NCBI RefSeq assembly: GCF_001886615.1
Contig: NZ_CP018139.1
Coordinates: forward strand, 2,542,001 to 2,606,000
DNA: 64,000 bases
Reading direction: 5' to 3'
From: Halomonas aestuarii
GTDB taxonomy: Bacteria > Pseudomonadota > Gammaproteobacteria > Pseudomonadales > Halomonadaceae
The position numbers and the translations under genes were made by a program. A model generated the notes under the pieces. It did no database searches. It worked only from the letters and a program-made list of their open reading frames with translations, and had not been told where the DNA came from. Positions 28,769 to 39,407 of this stretch are shown here, piece by piece. Positions within the stretch are counted from its first letter, which is position 1; each line of letters starts with the position of its first letter.

Positions 28769-30181
28769 CTAGAGGAGTTCCTCGCCGGCAAGGGCCAGGC
28801 GAGAGCGCTCGACGCTCTTGAGGGTGACGTGGCCGGCGTGGGGCCAGTCGCGGAAATGCTGGACCACCGCCGCCATGCCGCAGGTATTGGCGGTCAGGTA
28901 CGGCGTGTCGATCTGGCCGACGTTGCCGAGGCAGACGATCTTGGTGTTGCGCCCGGCGCGGGTGATCAACGACTTGAGCTGCTTGGGGGTGAAGTTCTGG
29001 GCCTCGTCGATGATCAGGAAGGTGTCGTTCAGGGTGCGCCCACGCATGAAGCCGGGGGCGCGGATCTGCACCCGCGAGCCGAGCAGCTGTCGGGTGGCGT
29101 CCTGGTTCCAGGTGCTGCTGCCGTCGTGCTCGTCGCGCAGCAGGTTGTCCATGTTGTCGTGGAAGGCGCCCATCCAGGGCGACATCTTCTCCTCCTCGGT
29201 GCCGGGCAGGAAGCCGATGTCCTCGCTCATGGAGATCGGGGCCCGGGTGAAGACGATTCGCTCGAATCGCTTGCTGTCCAGGGTCTGCTGGAAGGCGGCG
29301 GCCAGCGTCATGAAGGTCTTGCCGGTGCCGGCACTGCCGGCAATGGTGACCAGGTCGATGTCCTCGTCCATCAGCAGGTTGAGGGTGAAGTTCTGCCGGC
29401 TGTCATGGGCGTGAACGCCCCAGACGCTGCCCCCGTGGCGGTAGTTGGTCAGCAGTTCCAGATGGGCGTGCTTCGGTCCCACCTCGCGCAGGATAGCCTC
29501 GAAGCTGGCGCCGTCGTCGCTGTCGGAGACCAGCATGCCCAGGTGCCATTCGCGGGGAATGTCGCCGGCGAGGCGATAGACGACCTTGTGATCCTGGCGC
29601 TCGACCTTGACGTCCACCGCGAGGCTGTCCCAGAGCCCGCTGCCGTCGTGGCCGGCATCGGGATAGATCCTGGCGCCCTCGATCATGGCATCGCTGTCGT
29701 CGAAGGCGCGGTCGGTGAGGTAGTCCTCAACCGGTACCTCCAGGGCCGCCGCCTTGACCCGCAGGTTGATGTCCTTGGTGACCAGGATCACCGAGGCGTC
29801 CGGTCGCTCGTCGCGCAGTCGGCAGGTTTCGGCCAGGATCCGGTTGTCGGGGCTCTCCTCCAGCGGGTCCAGCGGTTTCAGGTCGTTGTAGCAGAGCAGT
29901 CGCAGGCGACCCTCGGGGCCAGCGATGCGGGGAATGGGAATGCCGTCGCGAATCTGGTCGATGTCGACGCTGGCGGTGAGGTCCGAGAGGGTGCGGCTGA
30001 CCTGGCGGGCGGTCTGGGCGATCTCGCGGATGCCGTTCTTGTGCTTGTCGAGCTCCTCGAGCACGGTCATGGGGATGACCACCTCGTGCTCGTCGAACTG
30101 GTAGAGGGCGGCGGGATCGTGGATCAGGACGTTGGTGTCCAGCACGTAGAGCCGGGTGGCCTTCTTGTCGATGCGTACCAT
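28769..30181 (-). CDS. PIN-PhoH fusion ATPase/ribonuclease (PhoH2 type)
   Basis: 470 residues. An N-terminal PIN nuclease domain (LYVLDTNVLIHDP, with ILVTKDINLRVKA supplying later acidic residues) is joined to a PhoH ATPase domain (Walker A GSAGTGKTFMTLA, Walker B FLIIDEAQNF). PhoH2 proteins are RNA helicase/ribonucleases. I start at ATG 30181 with AAGGAG upstream, rather than the in-frame extension to 30283. It follows the patatin gene after a 225-bp gap and has its own leader. Confidence 0.9.
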   Translation of the reverse strand: MVRIDKKATRLYVLDTNVLIHDPAALYQFDEHEVVIPMTVLEELDKHKNGIREIAQTARQVSRTLSDLTASVDIDQIRDGIPIPRIAGPEGRLRLLCYNDLKPLDPLEESPDNRILAETCRLRDERPDASVILVTKDINLRVKAAALEVPVEDYLTDRAFDDSDAMIEGARIYPDAGHDGSGLWDSLAVDVKVERQDHKVVYRLAGDIPREWHLGMLVSDSDDGASFEAILREVGPKHAHLELLTNYRHGGSVWGVHAHDSRQNFTLNLLMDEDIDLVTIAGSAGTGKTFMTLAAAFQQTLDSKRFERIVFTRAPISMSEDIGFLPGTEEEKMSPWMGAFHDNMDNLLRDEHDGSSTWNQDATRQLLGSRVQIRAPGFMRGRTLNDTFLIIDEAQNFTPKQLKSLITRAGRNTKIVCLGNVGQIDTPYLTANTCGMAAVVQHFRDWPHAGHVTLKSVERSRLALAGEELL

Positions 30182-30406
30182 CGGCGCAGTTCTCCTTGTG
30201 TCATTGTGTCGACACTGCCGGCGCTCGATGTCGGAGGTGACAGGGGCGCAAGCGATGTCGTCCCGCTCGATACGTCGTATCACCTCCTTGCGGCTTGTCC
30301 TTGCTGTTCGGATGCCCCTCGGCTGGCCAGTGGCCAGCCTGTTTCGAGCATGGACGCCTCCTGTGAATGCTGCAAAGCAATATCGCGACAGGTCGTCAAC
30401 GCTGTC
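30182..30406 (-). promoter_or_regulatory. Leader and promoter region of the PIN-PhoH gene
   Basis: 225 bp without a gene. Two palindromes occur: GATACG-T-CGTATC at 30269-30281 and GGCTGGCCA-G-TGGCCAGCC at 30321-30339. The latter lies just after the patatin stop and may terminate that gene; the former may be an operator. Confidence 0.4.
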
Positions 30407-31441
30407 TCAGCGAGGAGCCTCGGTCTCCCGGAAGATGCGCTCCACGTCCAGCGTGGAGTGCTTGCCCAGTGCCTCGAAGTGCTGGGCCAGCCAGGCCTCG
30501 GTGGTCTCGCGTCCCAGGTCATGCAGGTGGCACAGGAACGCCCACTCGGCATTGAGCTTGCTGGAGACGGAGAGGTGGGACAGGGGCTCGTCGCCGCTGA
30601 GGTGGTGGAGCCTGGCATCCCGGTAGCAGCCGATGTCGATATCGTGCTCGCCGAGCAGCTTCTGCAGCATCACGATCATGCGCACCTCCTTGATCAGGGC
30701 GGTGTTGAAGGTGATCTCGTTGAGACGGTTGAGGATGTCGGCGGCACTGGTGGGCAGTTCCTGACGGTGCATGGGGGTGATCTGCACCAGCAGGATGTCG
30801 TCAGCACTGCACTCGTGAAGCAGCGGCGAGAGCGAGGGGTTGCCCATGTAGCCGCCGTCCCAGTAAGCCTCGCCGTCGATCTCCACGGCCTGGAAGACGG
30901 TGGGCAGGCAGGCCGAGGCCATCACCGCATCTAGACTCATCTCTTCCCGGGAGAAGATCCGCTGCTTGCCGCTTCGCACGTTGGTGGCGGTCACGAAGAG
31001 CTTGAGGTTCTCGCAGGCGCGTACCCTTGCGAAGTCGACCTGTTCGGCGACGATGTCGCGCAGCGGATTGAAGTTGAAGGGATTGAACTGGTAGGGCGAG
31101 ACCACCCGGCTCATCAGGTCCAGGGCGATGTAGCCGGGGGAGTGCTCGAGGCTCCAGTTGCCGGTCATCACGTCCAGCGGGGTGCGACGCACGGGGCTTG
31201 CCATGCCCGCCCGGCTCACCGCCCGCCAGAACTCCCGCAGCGCCTGGCGCGCGGTCGACTCGTCACCGCGGGTCAGGGCATCGGCCATCACCACCCCGTT
31301 CATGGCGCCCGCGCTGGTGCCGCTGATCCCCTCGATCTCGATGCGTTCATCCTCGAGCAGGCGATCCATTACGCCCCAGGTGAAGGCCCCATGGGCGCCA
31401 CCGCCCTGCAGGGCCAGGTCGATCGGTATTCTCTCGCTCAC
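30407..31441 (-). CDS. Patatin-like phospholipase
   Basis: 344 residues from GTG 31441, chosen for GGAG 5 bp upstream. The oxyanion loop is ALQGGGAHGAF, the nucleophile Ser43 lies in GISGTSAGAM, and the catalytic Asp is in YWDGGYMGNP. These features define the Ser-Asp dyad of patatins. It hydrolyses acyl lipids; in halophiles of this type some relatives are thought to act on polyhydroxybutyrate, but nothing here proves that. No signal peptide is present, so it is cytoplasmic. Confidence 0.9.
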   Translation of the reverse strand: MSERIPIDLALQGGGAHGAFTWGVMDRLLEDERIEIEGISGTSAGAMNGVVMADALTRGDESTARQALREFWRAVSRAGMASPVRRTPLDVMTGNWSLEHSPGYIALDLMSRVVSPYQFNPFNFNPLRDIVAEQVDFARVRACENLKLFVTATNVRSGKQRIFSREEMSLDAVMASACLPTVFQAVEIDGEAYWDGGYMGNPSLSPLLHECSADDILLVQITPMHRQELPTSAADILNRLNEITFNTALIKEVRMIVMLQKLLGEHDIDIGCYRDARLHHLSGDEPLSHLSVSSKLNAEWAFLCHLHDLGRETTEAWLAQHFEALGKHSTLDVERIFRETEAPR

Positions 31442-31563
31442 GTCCGCTCCATTGGCCGGTGGGCCGGCCTGCCGCTGCTGCATTGCACAAACTTCAGAAT
31501 ACCGGCGAGGGCTGGGAGCGGCCAGTCACTCAGGCCTGGATCACCCCTTTCATCGAGGAAACC

Positions 31564-32052
31564 TCAGCTGGGCAGGTTGTCGAGAATGGTCTCGGCGCTG
31601 CTCTTGTCCACCACGCCCTTTTCGGTATCGATCCCGAGGTACTCCACCACGCCATTCGTGGCGATCAGCGCATAGCGGTGGCTGCGGATGCCCATCCCGC
31701 CGGCGCTGGCGTCCTTGTCCATGCCGATGGCGCGGGTGAAATCGGCGTTGCCGTCGGCGAGCATGGTGATCGCGCCGGCATTCTGGTCCTTCTGCCAGGC
31801 GCCCAGCACGAAGGCATCGTTGACCGAGAGGCAGGCGATTTCATCCACGCCCCTGGCCAGGATGACATCGGCCCTCACCACGAAGCCGGGCACGTGGGTC
31901 TCCGAGCAGTTGGGCGTGAAGGCGCCCGGCACCGCAAACAGGACCACTCGCCGGTCAGCGAAGAACTCGCCGGTGGAGAGGTCCCGAGGGCCATCCGGCC
32001 CGTTGGTCTTGAGGGTGATGTCAGGAAGGGTGTCACCGATCTGGATCGTCAT
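31564..32052 (-). CDS. Peroxiredoxin (Prx5 type)
   Basis: 162 residues. The peroxidatic Cys49 lies in VPGAFTPNCSETHVPGF. Family length and the RSHRYALIATNGVVEYLGID C-terminal part fit Prx5/AhpE-like peroxiredoxins without a fused glutaredoxin. It reduces hydroperoxides in the cytoplasm. ATG 32052 lacks a clear ribosome site. It shares strand and close spacing (43 bp) with the dehydrogenase gene upstream. Confidence 0.93.
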   Translation of the reverse strand: MTIQIGDTLPDITLKTNGPDGPRDLSTGEFFADRRVVLFAVPGAFTPNCSETHVPGFVVRADVILARGVDEIACLSVNDAFVLGAWQKDQNAGAITMLADGNADFTRAIGMDKDASAGGMGIRSHRYALIATNGVVEYLGIDTEKGVVDKSSAETILDNLPS

Positions 32053-32095
32053 GGGGGGAGTCCCGAGGTTGTCATGGGCGGTAGGGGAGGGTGGA

Positions 32096-32782
32096 TCATT
32101 CCACTGGAGGCGTCGGACGGATGAGGATCTCGTTGACATCCACGTGGGCCGGTTGCCCCAGCGCATAGGTCACCGCGTTGGCGATGTCGCGGTCCTCCAG
32201 GGCGTACTCCGGGGGCTCATCGAAGAAGGGGGTATTGACCATGCCGGGTTCGATCAGCGTCACCCGGATGCCGCTGCCGCGCAGTTCCTCGCGCAGGTTG
32301 TACCCGATTCCGGTCACCGCCCACTTGGTGGCGCCGTACATGGAGCCGGGAATGGTGGCCCGACCCGCGGCCGACCCCGTGAGCACCACCTGGCCGCGAC
32401 TATGACGCAGCGCCGGCAGCGTCGCCTGCAGGGTCAGGCCTACCCCGTAGATGTTTGTCAGGATCATGTCGCGCCAGGCCTCGTGGTCGGCGCCGCTGAA
32501 GCCACCCGGCGAGCCGCCGCGTCCCGCATTGGCGAACACCGCGTCGATGCGCCCGAAGCGTTCCAGTGCCTGTTCGACCATGGCCTGCTGGTCGTCCATG
32601 GAGGTGACGTCACAGCCGATGGCTAGGACGCGCTCCGGCCCCAGTTCCTCGGCCAGGCCGGCGAGCTTCTCCCGGGAACGGGCGGCGAGGACGAGCTTGT
32701 AGTTTTCCCGCGCGGCGGCACGGGCCGTGGCCGCCCCGATGCCGCTCGATGCGCCGGTGATCAGTAATACGCGATGTTGCAT
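32096..32782 (-). CDS. Short-chain dehydrogenase/reductase
   Basis: 228 residues. Rossmann motif TGASSGIGAA and the catalytic Ser/Tyr/Lys (LTGSAAGR, MYGATKWAV) are intact. The NAD(P) preference and substrate are not determined. ATG 32782 follows AGGAG with good spacing. Precedes the peroxiredoxin gene in the same direction. Confidence 0.92.
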   Translation of the reverse strand: MQHRVLLITGASSGIGAATARAAARENYKLVLAARSREKLAGLAEELGPERVLAIGCDVTSMDDQQAMVEQALERFGRIDAVFANAGRGGSPGGFSGADHEAWRDMILTNIYGVGLTLQATLPALRHSRGQVVLTGSAAGRATIPGSMYGATKWAVTGIGYNLREELRGSGIRVTLIEPGMVNTPFFDEPPEYALEDRDIANAVTYALGQPAHVDVNEILIRPTPPVE

Positions 32783-32931
32783 CGTCCTCTCCTGTGCCAG
32801 TGAGTCGCCAGACTCCAGCATGGCCCAGTCCCGATCTCGGCGGCAATCTCTGTGCTCAACGCAGGAAAGCCATGGCAGCCTGGCCGGGAGGGTGGGAAAG
32901 GCTGGCCACCAGCCCGCTCGCAGGGCGACGG

Positions 32932-33666
32932 TCAGTTCATGGCCAACTGGGACTCGTCACGGTTGCAGTGGAAGAAGTCCGAGCTTGCCAGCCACTCCGG
33001 GTCGGGATAGTAGGTGAAGAGGTACTGATCCTCCTTGATGCTGTCGATCAGCGGAGCCGCCACCGACTGGCGAACCGCGGGGCAACCATGGCTGCGGCCG
33101 AGGCGACCTGTCCGCTCGATGAAGTCCTCGCTGACGTAGTCGGCACCATGGATGACGATGGCCCGTTCGTAGGCCAGGTCATTGACGCCGGGCTCCAGCC
33201 CCTCGAGGCGCAGGGAATAGCCGTTGCTGCCCTGATAGCTGTTCATCGTGCGAAAAAGGCCAATGCTGGACTGGTGGCTCTCCGGGATATTGGAGAAGGT
33301 CTTGGCCATGGCATTGCCCGAACCCTGTCCGTGGGAGACGAGTTCCTCGAACAGCAGCTTCTGGCGCCGCAGGTCGAAGACCCACAGGCGGGGCTCGGTG
33401 GAGGGCAGCGAGAAGTCGATCACCGCCAGCCGCTCGGCGTCGGGGTCGGCGCAGGAGAGGGCACGGGCCGCCAGGCGCATCACACGGGGATCGGCATCGG
33501 GGGCCAGGCGGGTCAGGGTCTGGTCCAGGAGTCGCTGGTGCAGCGTATCGGGCGTGTAGGCCTGGGCCAGGAAGTCGTCGCTGGCCATGGCGGGCAGGGC
33601 GCTCAGCAGCAGGCTGCTGCAGAGGGCCACGCCGGGCAGCCATCGGCTTGGGGCATTGGTCGGCAT
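32932..33666 (-). CDS. Exported L,D-transpeptidase-family protein (YkuD-like)
   Basis: 244 residues. A signal peptide (about 1-28, ending PAMAS) directs it to the periplasm. The catalytic motif RLGRSHGCPAV has Cys195 and His193, with a further His in IVIHGADYVS. It should act on peptidoglycan cross-links or lipoprotein anchoring. It is divergently placed from a second, larger L,D-transpeptidase, sharing a 167-bp control region. Confidence 0.88.
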   Translation of the reverse strand: MPTNAPSRWLPGVALCSSLLLSALPAMASDDFLAQAYTPDTLHQRLLDQTLTRLAPDADPRVMRLAARALSCADPDAERLAVIDFSLPSTEPRLWVFDLRRQKLLFEELVSHGQGSGNAMAKTFSNIPESHQSSIGLFRTMNSYQGSNGYSLRLEGLEPGVNDLAYERAIVIHGADYVSEDFIERTGRLGRSHGCPAVRQSVAAPLIDSIKEDQYLFTYYPDPEWLASSDFFHCNRDESQLAMN

Positions 33667-33833
33667 TAAGGCACCTGTCGGGTGGCATGCTGTACCCTCG
33701 ACGACCAGTCCCGGACGAAGGGGCACTCACGCGAACGAAGGGGCGGCTTCCCTGCGGCGCCTTATCAGGCACTATTATGACCAGCAGCGCCGTAATGGCC
33801 AGGCCCAATCATCAACGCAGTAAGGAAGGACCC
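33667..33833. promoter_or_regulatory. Divergent promoter region of the two L,D-transpeptidase genes
   Basis: 167 bp between divergent starts. No strongly recognisable operator is seen, but both genes must be transcribed from here. Confidence 0.4.
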
Positions 33834-35447
33834 ATGCCCTCAGCAATAGGATTGAAGCCTCTGATTCTCGCGGGGGTGATGGCGTTATCGTTGGCCACCG
33901 CGGCCCTGGCCGAGGACGCGCCGCCCCCTCAGGCTGATTCCCTCCTCGAGCGCCTGGACGAGCAGGAGGGCGCCCTGCGCGACTTCTACGCGGTGCGCGA
34001 GGGGCGACCCGCCTGGCAGGACGTCGCGACCGTGGCCGACTTCGCCGCCGCCCTGCGCACCCTGGACACGGACGGCCTGAACCCGCTGGACTACCGACCG
34101 GATGCGCTGGTGACCGCCCACCGTCAGGTGTACGCCGAGGGGAGCACCCCGGCCGATCGCGCACGCTTCGACCTGCAGGCCAGCCGGGTTTTGCTGACGG
34201 CCCTCCGTCATCTTCAGCGAGGCAAGGTGGACCCCTATCGCATCGATCCTGACTGGGAGGTGCCCATCGAGGCGCCCCCGCTGGATCTTCCGGCGATATC
34301 CCGGGCTGTGGATGCCCATCGCTTCGAGCAGGCCTTCGCGGCGGCGCGTCCCTCCGCGCCTCCCTACGAGCGTCTCCGGGCGGGACTCGCACGCTATCGT
34401 CATATCGAGCGGCAGGGAGGCTGGCCGATGCTGCCGCTGCGGCCCGAGCCCCTCCGTCCCGGTGACCTCCATGAGGACGTGCCGCTGCTGCGCGAGCGCC
34501 TGGCGATCATGGGCGAGCTGGAGGTGATGGTGGCGGACCTCTTTGCCGGGGTCGAGTCCCGCGACACGGACCCGCGCCGCTACGACGAGCGCCTGGTGGA
34601 GGCCGTGAAGGAATTCCAGCAACGCCACCTGCTGGAGGTGGACGGCATCATCGGGCCCCAGACGCGAGAGGCCCTGAACGTGCCCGTGAGCCGGCGCATC
34701 GACCAGATCCGCGTCAACCTGGAGCGTGCCCGCTGGCTGCTCCACGGCCTGCCGGACTCCTTCGTCCTGGTGGACATTGCCGGCTACCGGATCAGCTACT
34801 TCCGTCCTGACGGGGACGTCTGGCGCTCGCGCATCGTGGTGGGTCGGCCCTATCGCCGCACCCCCTCTCTGCGCTCGAGGATCACCTACCTGACGCTCAA
34901 CCCGACCTGGACGGTGCCGCCCACCATCCTGCGCGAGGACGTGCTGCCCGGGGTGCGTCGCGACCTCGGCTACCTCTGGGAGCATGACCTCATGGTGCTC
35001 AGTCCCTCTGGCCAGCGTCTTGACCCGAGAGAGGTGAACTGGTGGCACCCCGGCAACGTCATTCTTCGCCAGCGGTCCGGTCCCCAAAACGCCCTGGGGC
35101 GGGTGGTGCTGCGCTTTCCCAACGATCACCTGGTCTACCTGCACGACACCCCGGCCCAGGGCCTCTTCGCCCGGGAGCAGCGGGCGTTCAGCTCGGGCTG
35201 CATCCGCGTGCAGGGGGTGCTCCAGTTGGCCCAGTACCTCTTCGATGACACCGGCACCCCGGCCCACGTGGCCACCCTGGTCTCGGAGGGGGTGACCCGC
35301 AACATTTCGCTCGAGCGGCCCGTGCCGGTCATCCTGCACTACTGGACGGTGGACCCGAGCGAGGATGGCCGACTGGTCTTTCGTCCCGACATCTATGAGC
35401 GGGATGCGGCGCTGCGCGAGGCCCTGGACAGGCCCCTGCCACGCTAG
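33834..35447 (+). CDS. L,D-transpeptidase with peptidoglycan-binding domain (LdtD/YcbB type)
   Basis: 537 residues. Signal peptide to about residue 26 (ALAED). A peptidoglycan-binding segment (FQQRHLLEVDGIIGPQTREALN, about 257-280) precedes the YkuD catalytic domain, with catalytic Cys456 in AFSSGCIRV and the typical His in FPNDHLVYLHDTP. It forms 3-3 cross-links in the periplasm. ATG 33834 has AAGGAAGGA upstream. Confidence 0.93.
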   Translation: MPSAIGLKPLILAGVMALSLATAALAEDAPPPQADSLLERLDEQEGALRDFYAVREGRPAWQDVATVADFAAALRTLDTDGLNPLDYRPDALVTAHRQVYAEGSTPADRARFDLQASRVLLTALRHLQRGKVDPYRIDPDWEVPIEAPPLDLPAISRAVDAHRFEQAFAAARPSAPPYERLRAGLARYRHIERQGGWPMLPLRPEPLRPGDLHEDVPLLRERLAIMGELEVMVADLFAGVESRDTDPRRYDERLVEAVKEFQQRHLLEVDGIIGPQTREALNVPVSRRIDQIRVNLERARWLLHGLPDSFVLVDIAGYRISYFRPDGDVWRSRIVVGRPYRRTPSLRSRITYLTLNPTWTVPPTILREDVLPGVRRDLGYLWEHDLMVLSPSGQRLDPREVNWWHPGNVILRQRSGPQNALGRVVLRFPNDHLVYLHDTPAQGLFAREQRAFSSGCIRVQGVLQLAQYLFDDTGTPAHVATLVSEGVTRNISLERPVPVILHYWTVDPSEDGRLVFRPDIYERDAALREALDRPLPR

Positions 35448-35469
35448 GCGTGATCGCTCGGCAGCTTGA

Positions 35470-37323
<1,854 letters not shown>

Positions 37324-37409
37324 ACCGGGTTCTCCGTTCCTTGGGCAGACCAGTGTACCCGTCGGGTCCGCCCCGCAGTAGCCGCGCCACGCCGAGCAGG
37401 CCCAGAACG

Positions 37410-37438
37410 ACTGCGCCCCGCTCGTGGCGGGGCGCAGT
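37410..37438 (-). terminator. Strong hairpin after the mepM-like gene
   Basis: A perfect 12-bp GC-rich stem (ACTGCGCCCCGC) with a 5-base loop, 20 bp beyond the stop codon. The U-tract is short (CGTTCT), so termination strength is uncertain. Confidence 0.7.
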
Positions 37439-37457
37439 CAGGGGAGTGGTAGCGGGA

Positions 37458-39185
37458 TCAGCCTTCGTCGTTGCCCGGTGCCTGCTGGTCCGAACTGGCC
37501 ACCACGGTGCCGGTCTGGCCGCTCTCCAGGATGGCGAGCTTCGGCTCTGCCTGGCGCTGGAAGGCCACCAGACGCTCACCCTTGAGGCTCTGGTTCTCCG
37601 GGAGGGAGACCTTCATGGCATTCACCTGGCTGTTGTTGACCAGGACCTCGTAATGCAGGTGAGGCCCGGTGCTGCGCCCGGTGTTGCCGGAGAGGGCGAT
37701 GCGATCGCCCATGCTGACGCGCTGCCCGTTGCTGACCAGCGGCTTGGAGAGGTGCAGGTAGCGGGTCTTGTAGCCGTTGTCGTGGCGAATCACGATGTAG
37801 CGCCCTGCCGCGGGATGGTTGCCGACCTTCTCGACGCGGCCGTTGGCGGGCGCCTGGACGGGAGTGCCGATCGGCATGGCGAAGTCGGTGCCCTTGTGGG
37901 GGCTGATGCGGCCGGTGACCGGGTGGTGCCGGTTAGGGTTGAAGTTCGAGCTCAACCGGTAGCGACCCTCGAAGGGATAGCGGTTGAAGGCCGGGTCGAG
38001 GCTCTTGCCGTCCGTGGTGTAGAAGCGGTTGTCGTCCGGGTTGCGCACGATGGTGAGGTTCATGCGCTCGCCCTCGTACTGGACCGCCAGGACGCGCGGG
38101 TCGAGGCTCTTGCCGTCGATGACGTCGGATTCCACCAGCACCTGAAAGCGATCGCCGCGACGGGTGTCGCGGCGAAAGTCGAGTTTCTTCTCCAGGGTCC
38201 GGGAGAGTTGCGAGACCTCGGCGCTGGTCAGGCCGGTGGCCTTGGCCGAGCGAGCGAAGCTGCCGCTGATGGTGCCGGCGAAGAGGCGCTGGGTCGCCTC
38301 GCCGGCGCGTTCGATGGTGGCAACCTCGAAGTCATCTCCCTGGCGCTCGACCAGGTAGCCATCGCGGGCGTTCTTCATCATCCGCAGGGCGAGCAGGTCA
38401 CCCTGTTCGTCCAGCTGGTACTCGAAGCGATCCCCGACGCGCCACTGCGTCAGGATGCGTGGCTCGGGCAGGGTGTCGACCAGGGCCATGACCTCGCTGT
38501 AGCCCATCGCGAGGTGCTTCTGGGCCATGACGGCGAAGGTGTCGCCGCTCCGGACGGTGTAGATCTCCCACTGAGGGACGTACGGCTCGTTGGTGACGAT
38601 CTGTTCCTCGAGGACGATGGGGCCCTCATCGAACTTCGCCAGTTCGTCCTCGGAGACGTCCTCGTAGGAGGTGGCATCCGCCACCACGCTGCCGTCGACC
38701 TCGAGCATGCCGCTGGCGATGGTCCCGATGACCACGGCCATGTGTCGGGCCCCCTCGTCGAGGGTGGCAACATCGACTGCCGACTCGTCCCCGTTCCGGG
38801 AGGCGTCATCCACGGCGGGAAGGGCCAGCGTCTCGGGGAGGCCCGGCTCCGTCTTGGCGGCCCTGACCGAGGCGATGAGGTCGATATCGACGATTTCCGA
38901 CGCTGTCAGCGCGGAGATGGGAACGTGGTCCCGGGTCGCGTCCAGGGCCCGGTTGGCCATCTCGAAGGCATCGGCCATGGCGGTCCGCTTCGTGTCGAGC
39001 GAGGGCAGGCCGGGGCTGGCATCGGGATCGAGGGGGACGTGGACGGTGTCGAGCGTCTGGCTGTCACGCTGGACGTCCTCGACGGTGGTGACGATCTTGT
39101 GGGCTCCCAGCACGGTGACCATCGTGGCGACAGGTAACAGTAGCAACTTGTGAGTGCGGGGCAGCGAACGAAGGATTCGCATCAT
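37458..39185 (-). CDS. M23 murein endopeptidase, MepM-like
   Basis: 575 residues. An N-terminal membrane anchor (about 15-30) precedes an OapA/LysM-like region (WEIYTVRSGDTFAVMAQKHL, about 213-232). The C-terminal LytM domain has HKGTDFAMPIGTP and GRSTGPHLHYEV, the intact zinc site. It cleaves peptide cross-links during cell-wall growth. Its promoter lies in the 222-bp gap to the pirin gene, which also contains a LexA-like palindrome. Confidence 0.92.
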   Translation of the reverse strand: MMRILRSLPRTHKLLLLPVATMVTVLGAHKIVTTVEDVQRDSQTLDTVHVPLDPDASPGLPSLDTKRTAMADAFEMANRALDATRDHVPISALTASEIVDIDLIASVRAAKTEPGLPETLALPAVDDASRNGDESAVDVATLDEGARHMAVVIGTIASGMLEVDGSVVADATSYEDVSEDELAKFDEGPIVLEEQIVTNEPYVPQWEIYTVRSGDTFAVMAQKHLAMGYSEVMALVDTLPEPRILTQWRVGDRFEYQLDEQGDLLALRMMKNARDGYLVERQGDDFEVATIERAGEATQRLFAGTISGSFARSAKATGLTSAEVSQLSRTLEKKLDFRRDTRRGDRFQVLVESDVIDGKSLDPRVLAVQYEGERMNLTIVRNPDDNRFYTTDGKSLDPAFNRYPFEGRYRLSSNFNPNRHHPVTGRISPHKGTDFAMPIGTPVQAPANGRVEKVGNHPAAGRYIVIRHDNGYKTRYLHLSKPLVSNGQRVSMGDRIALSGNTGRSTGPHLHYEVLVNNSQVNAMKVSLPENQSLKGERLVAFQRQAEPKLAILESGQTGTVVASSDQQAPGNDEG

Positions 39186-39265
39186 GGGAAATGGGCCGTG
39201 ACAGTTGAAAAGGAAATAAAAAAATGGCCTTAGAACAATACTCCATGAAGCATGAGATGCCTAGA

Positions 39266-39281
39266 CTGTACGGATATACAG
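39266..39281. promoter_or_regulatory. LexA/SOS-box-like palindrome upstream of the mepM-like gene
   Basis: CTGTACGGATATACAG matches the gammaproteobacterial SOS box pattern CTGT-N8-ACAG. It lies 81 bp before the endopeptidase start. It is a pattern match only. Confidence 0.35.
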
Positions 39282-39365
39282 AAAAGTCCCAGCCGATGGT
39301 CTTTCCCGGGGACATCGGAGGAACGGGAGTAGCGCGAACGCTGTTTGGTAATGTCATTGGACCTG

Positions 39366-39406
39366 CCGGGGCGGGGGATTTCAACCCCCTGCCCCGGGGG
39401 ATTTTT
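39366..39406 (+). terminator. Terminator-like hairpin with plus-strand T-run
   Basis: A GC-rich stem beginning CCGGGGCGGGGG with one bulged base is followed by ATTTTT on the plus strand. It lies just after the minus-strand pirin stop, although the T-run suits plus-strand transcription. Confidence 0.6.
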
Positions 39407-39407
39407 C

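Noticed and set aside
30269..30281. GATACG-T-CGTATC as a firm operator
   Set aside because: Short palindrome with no known match; kept only as part of the phoH leader.
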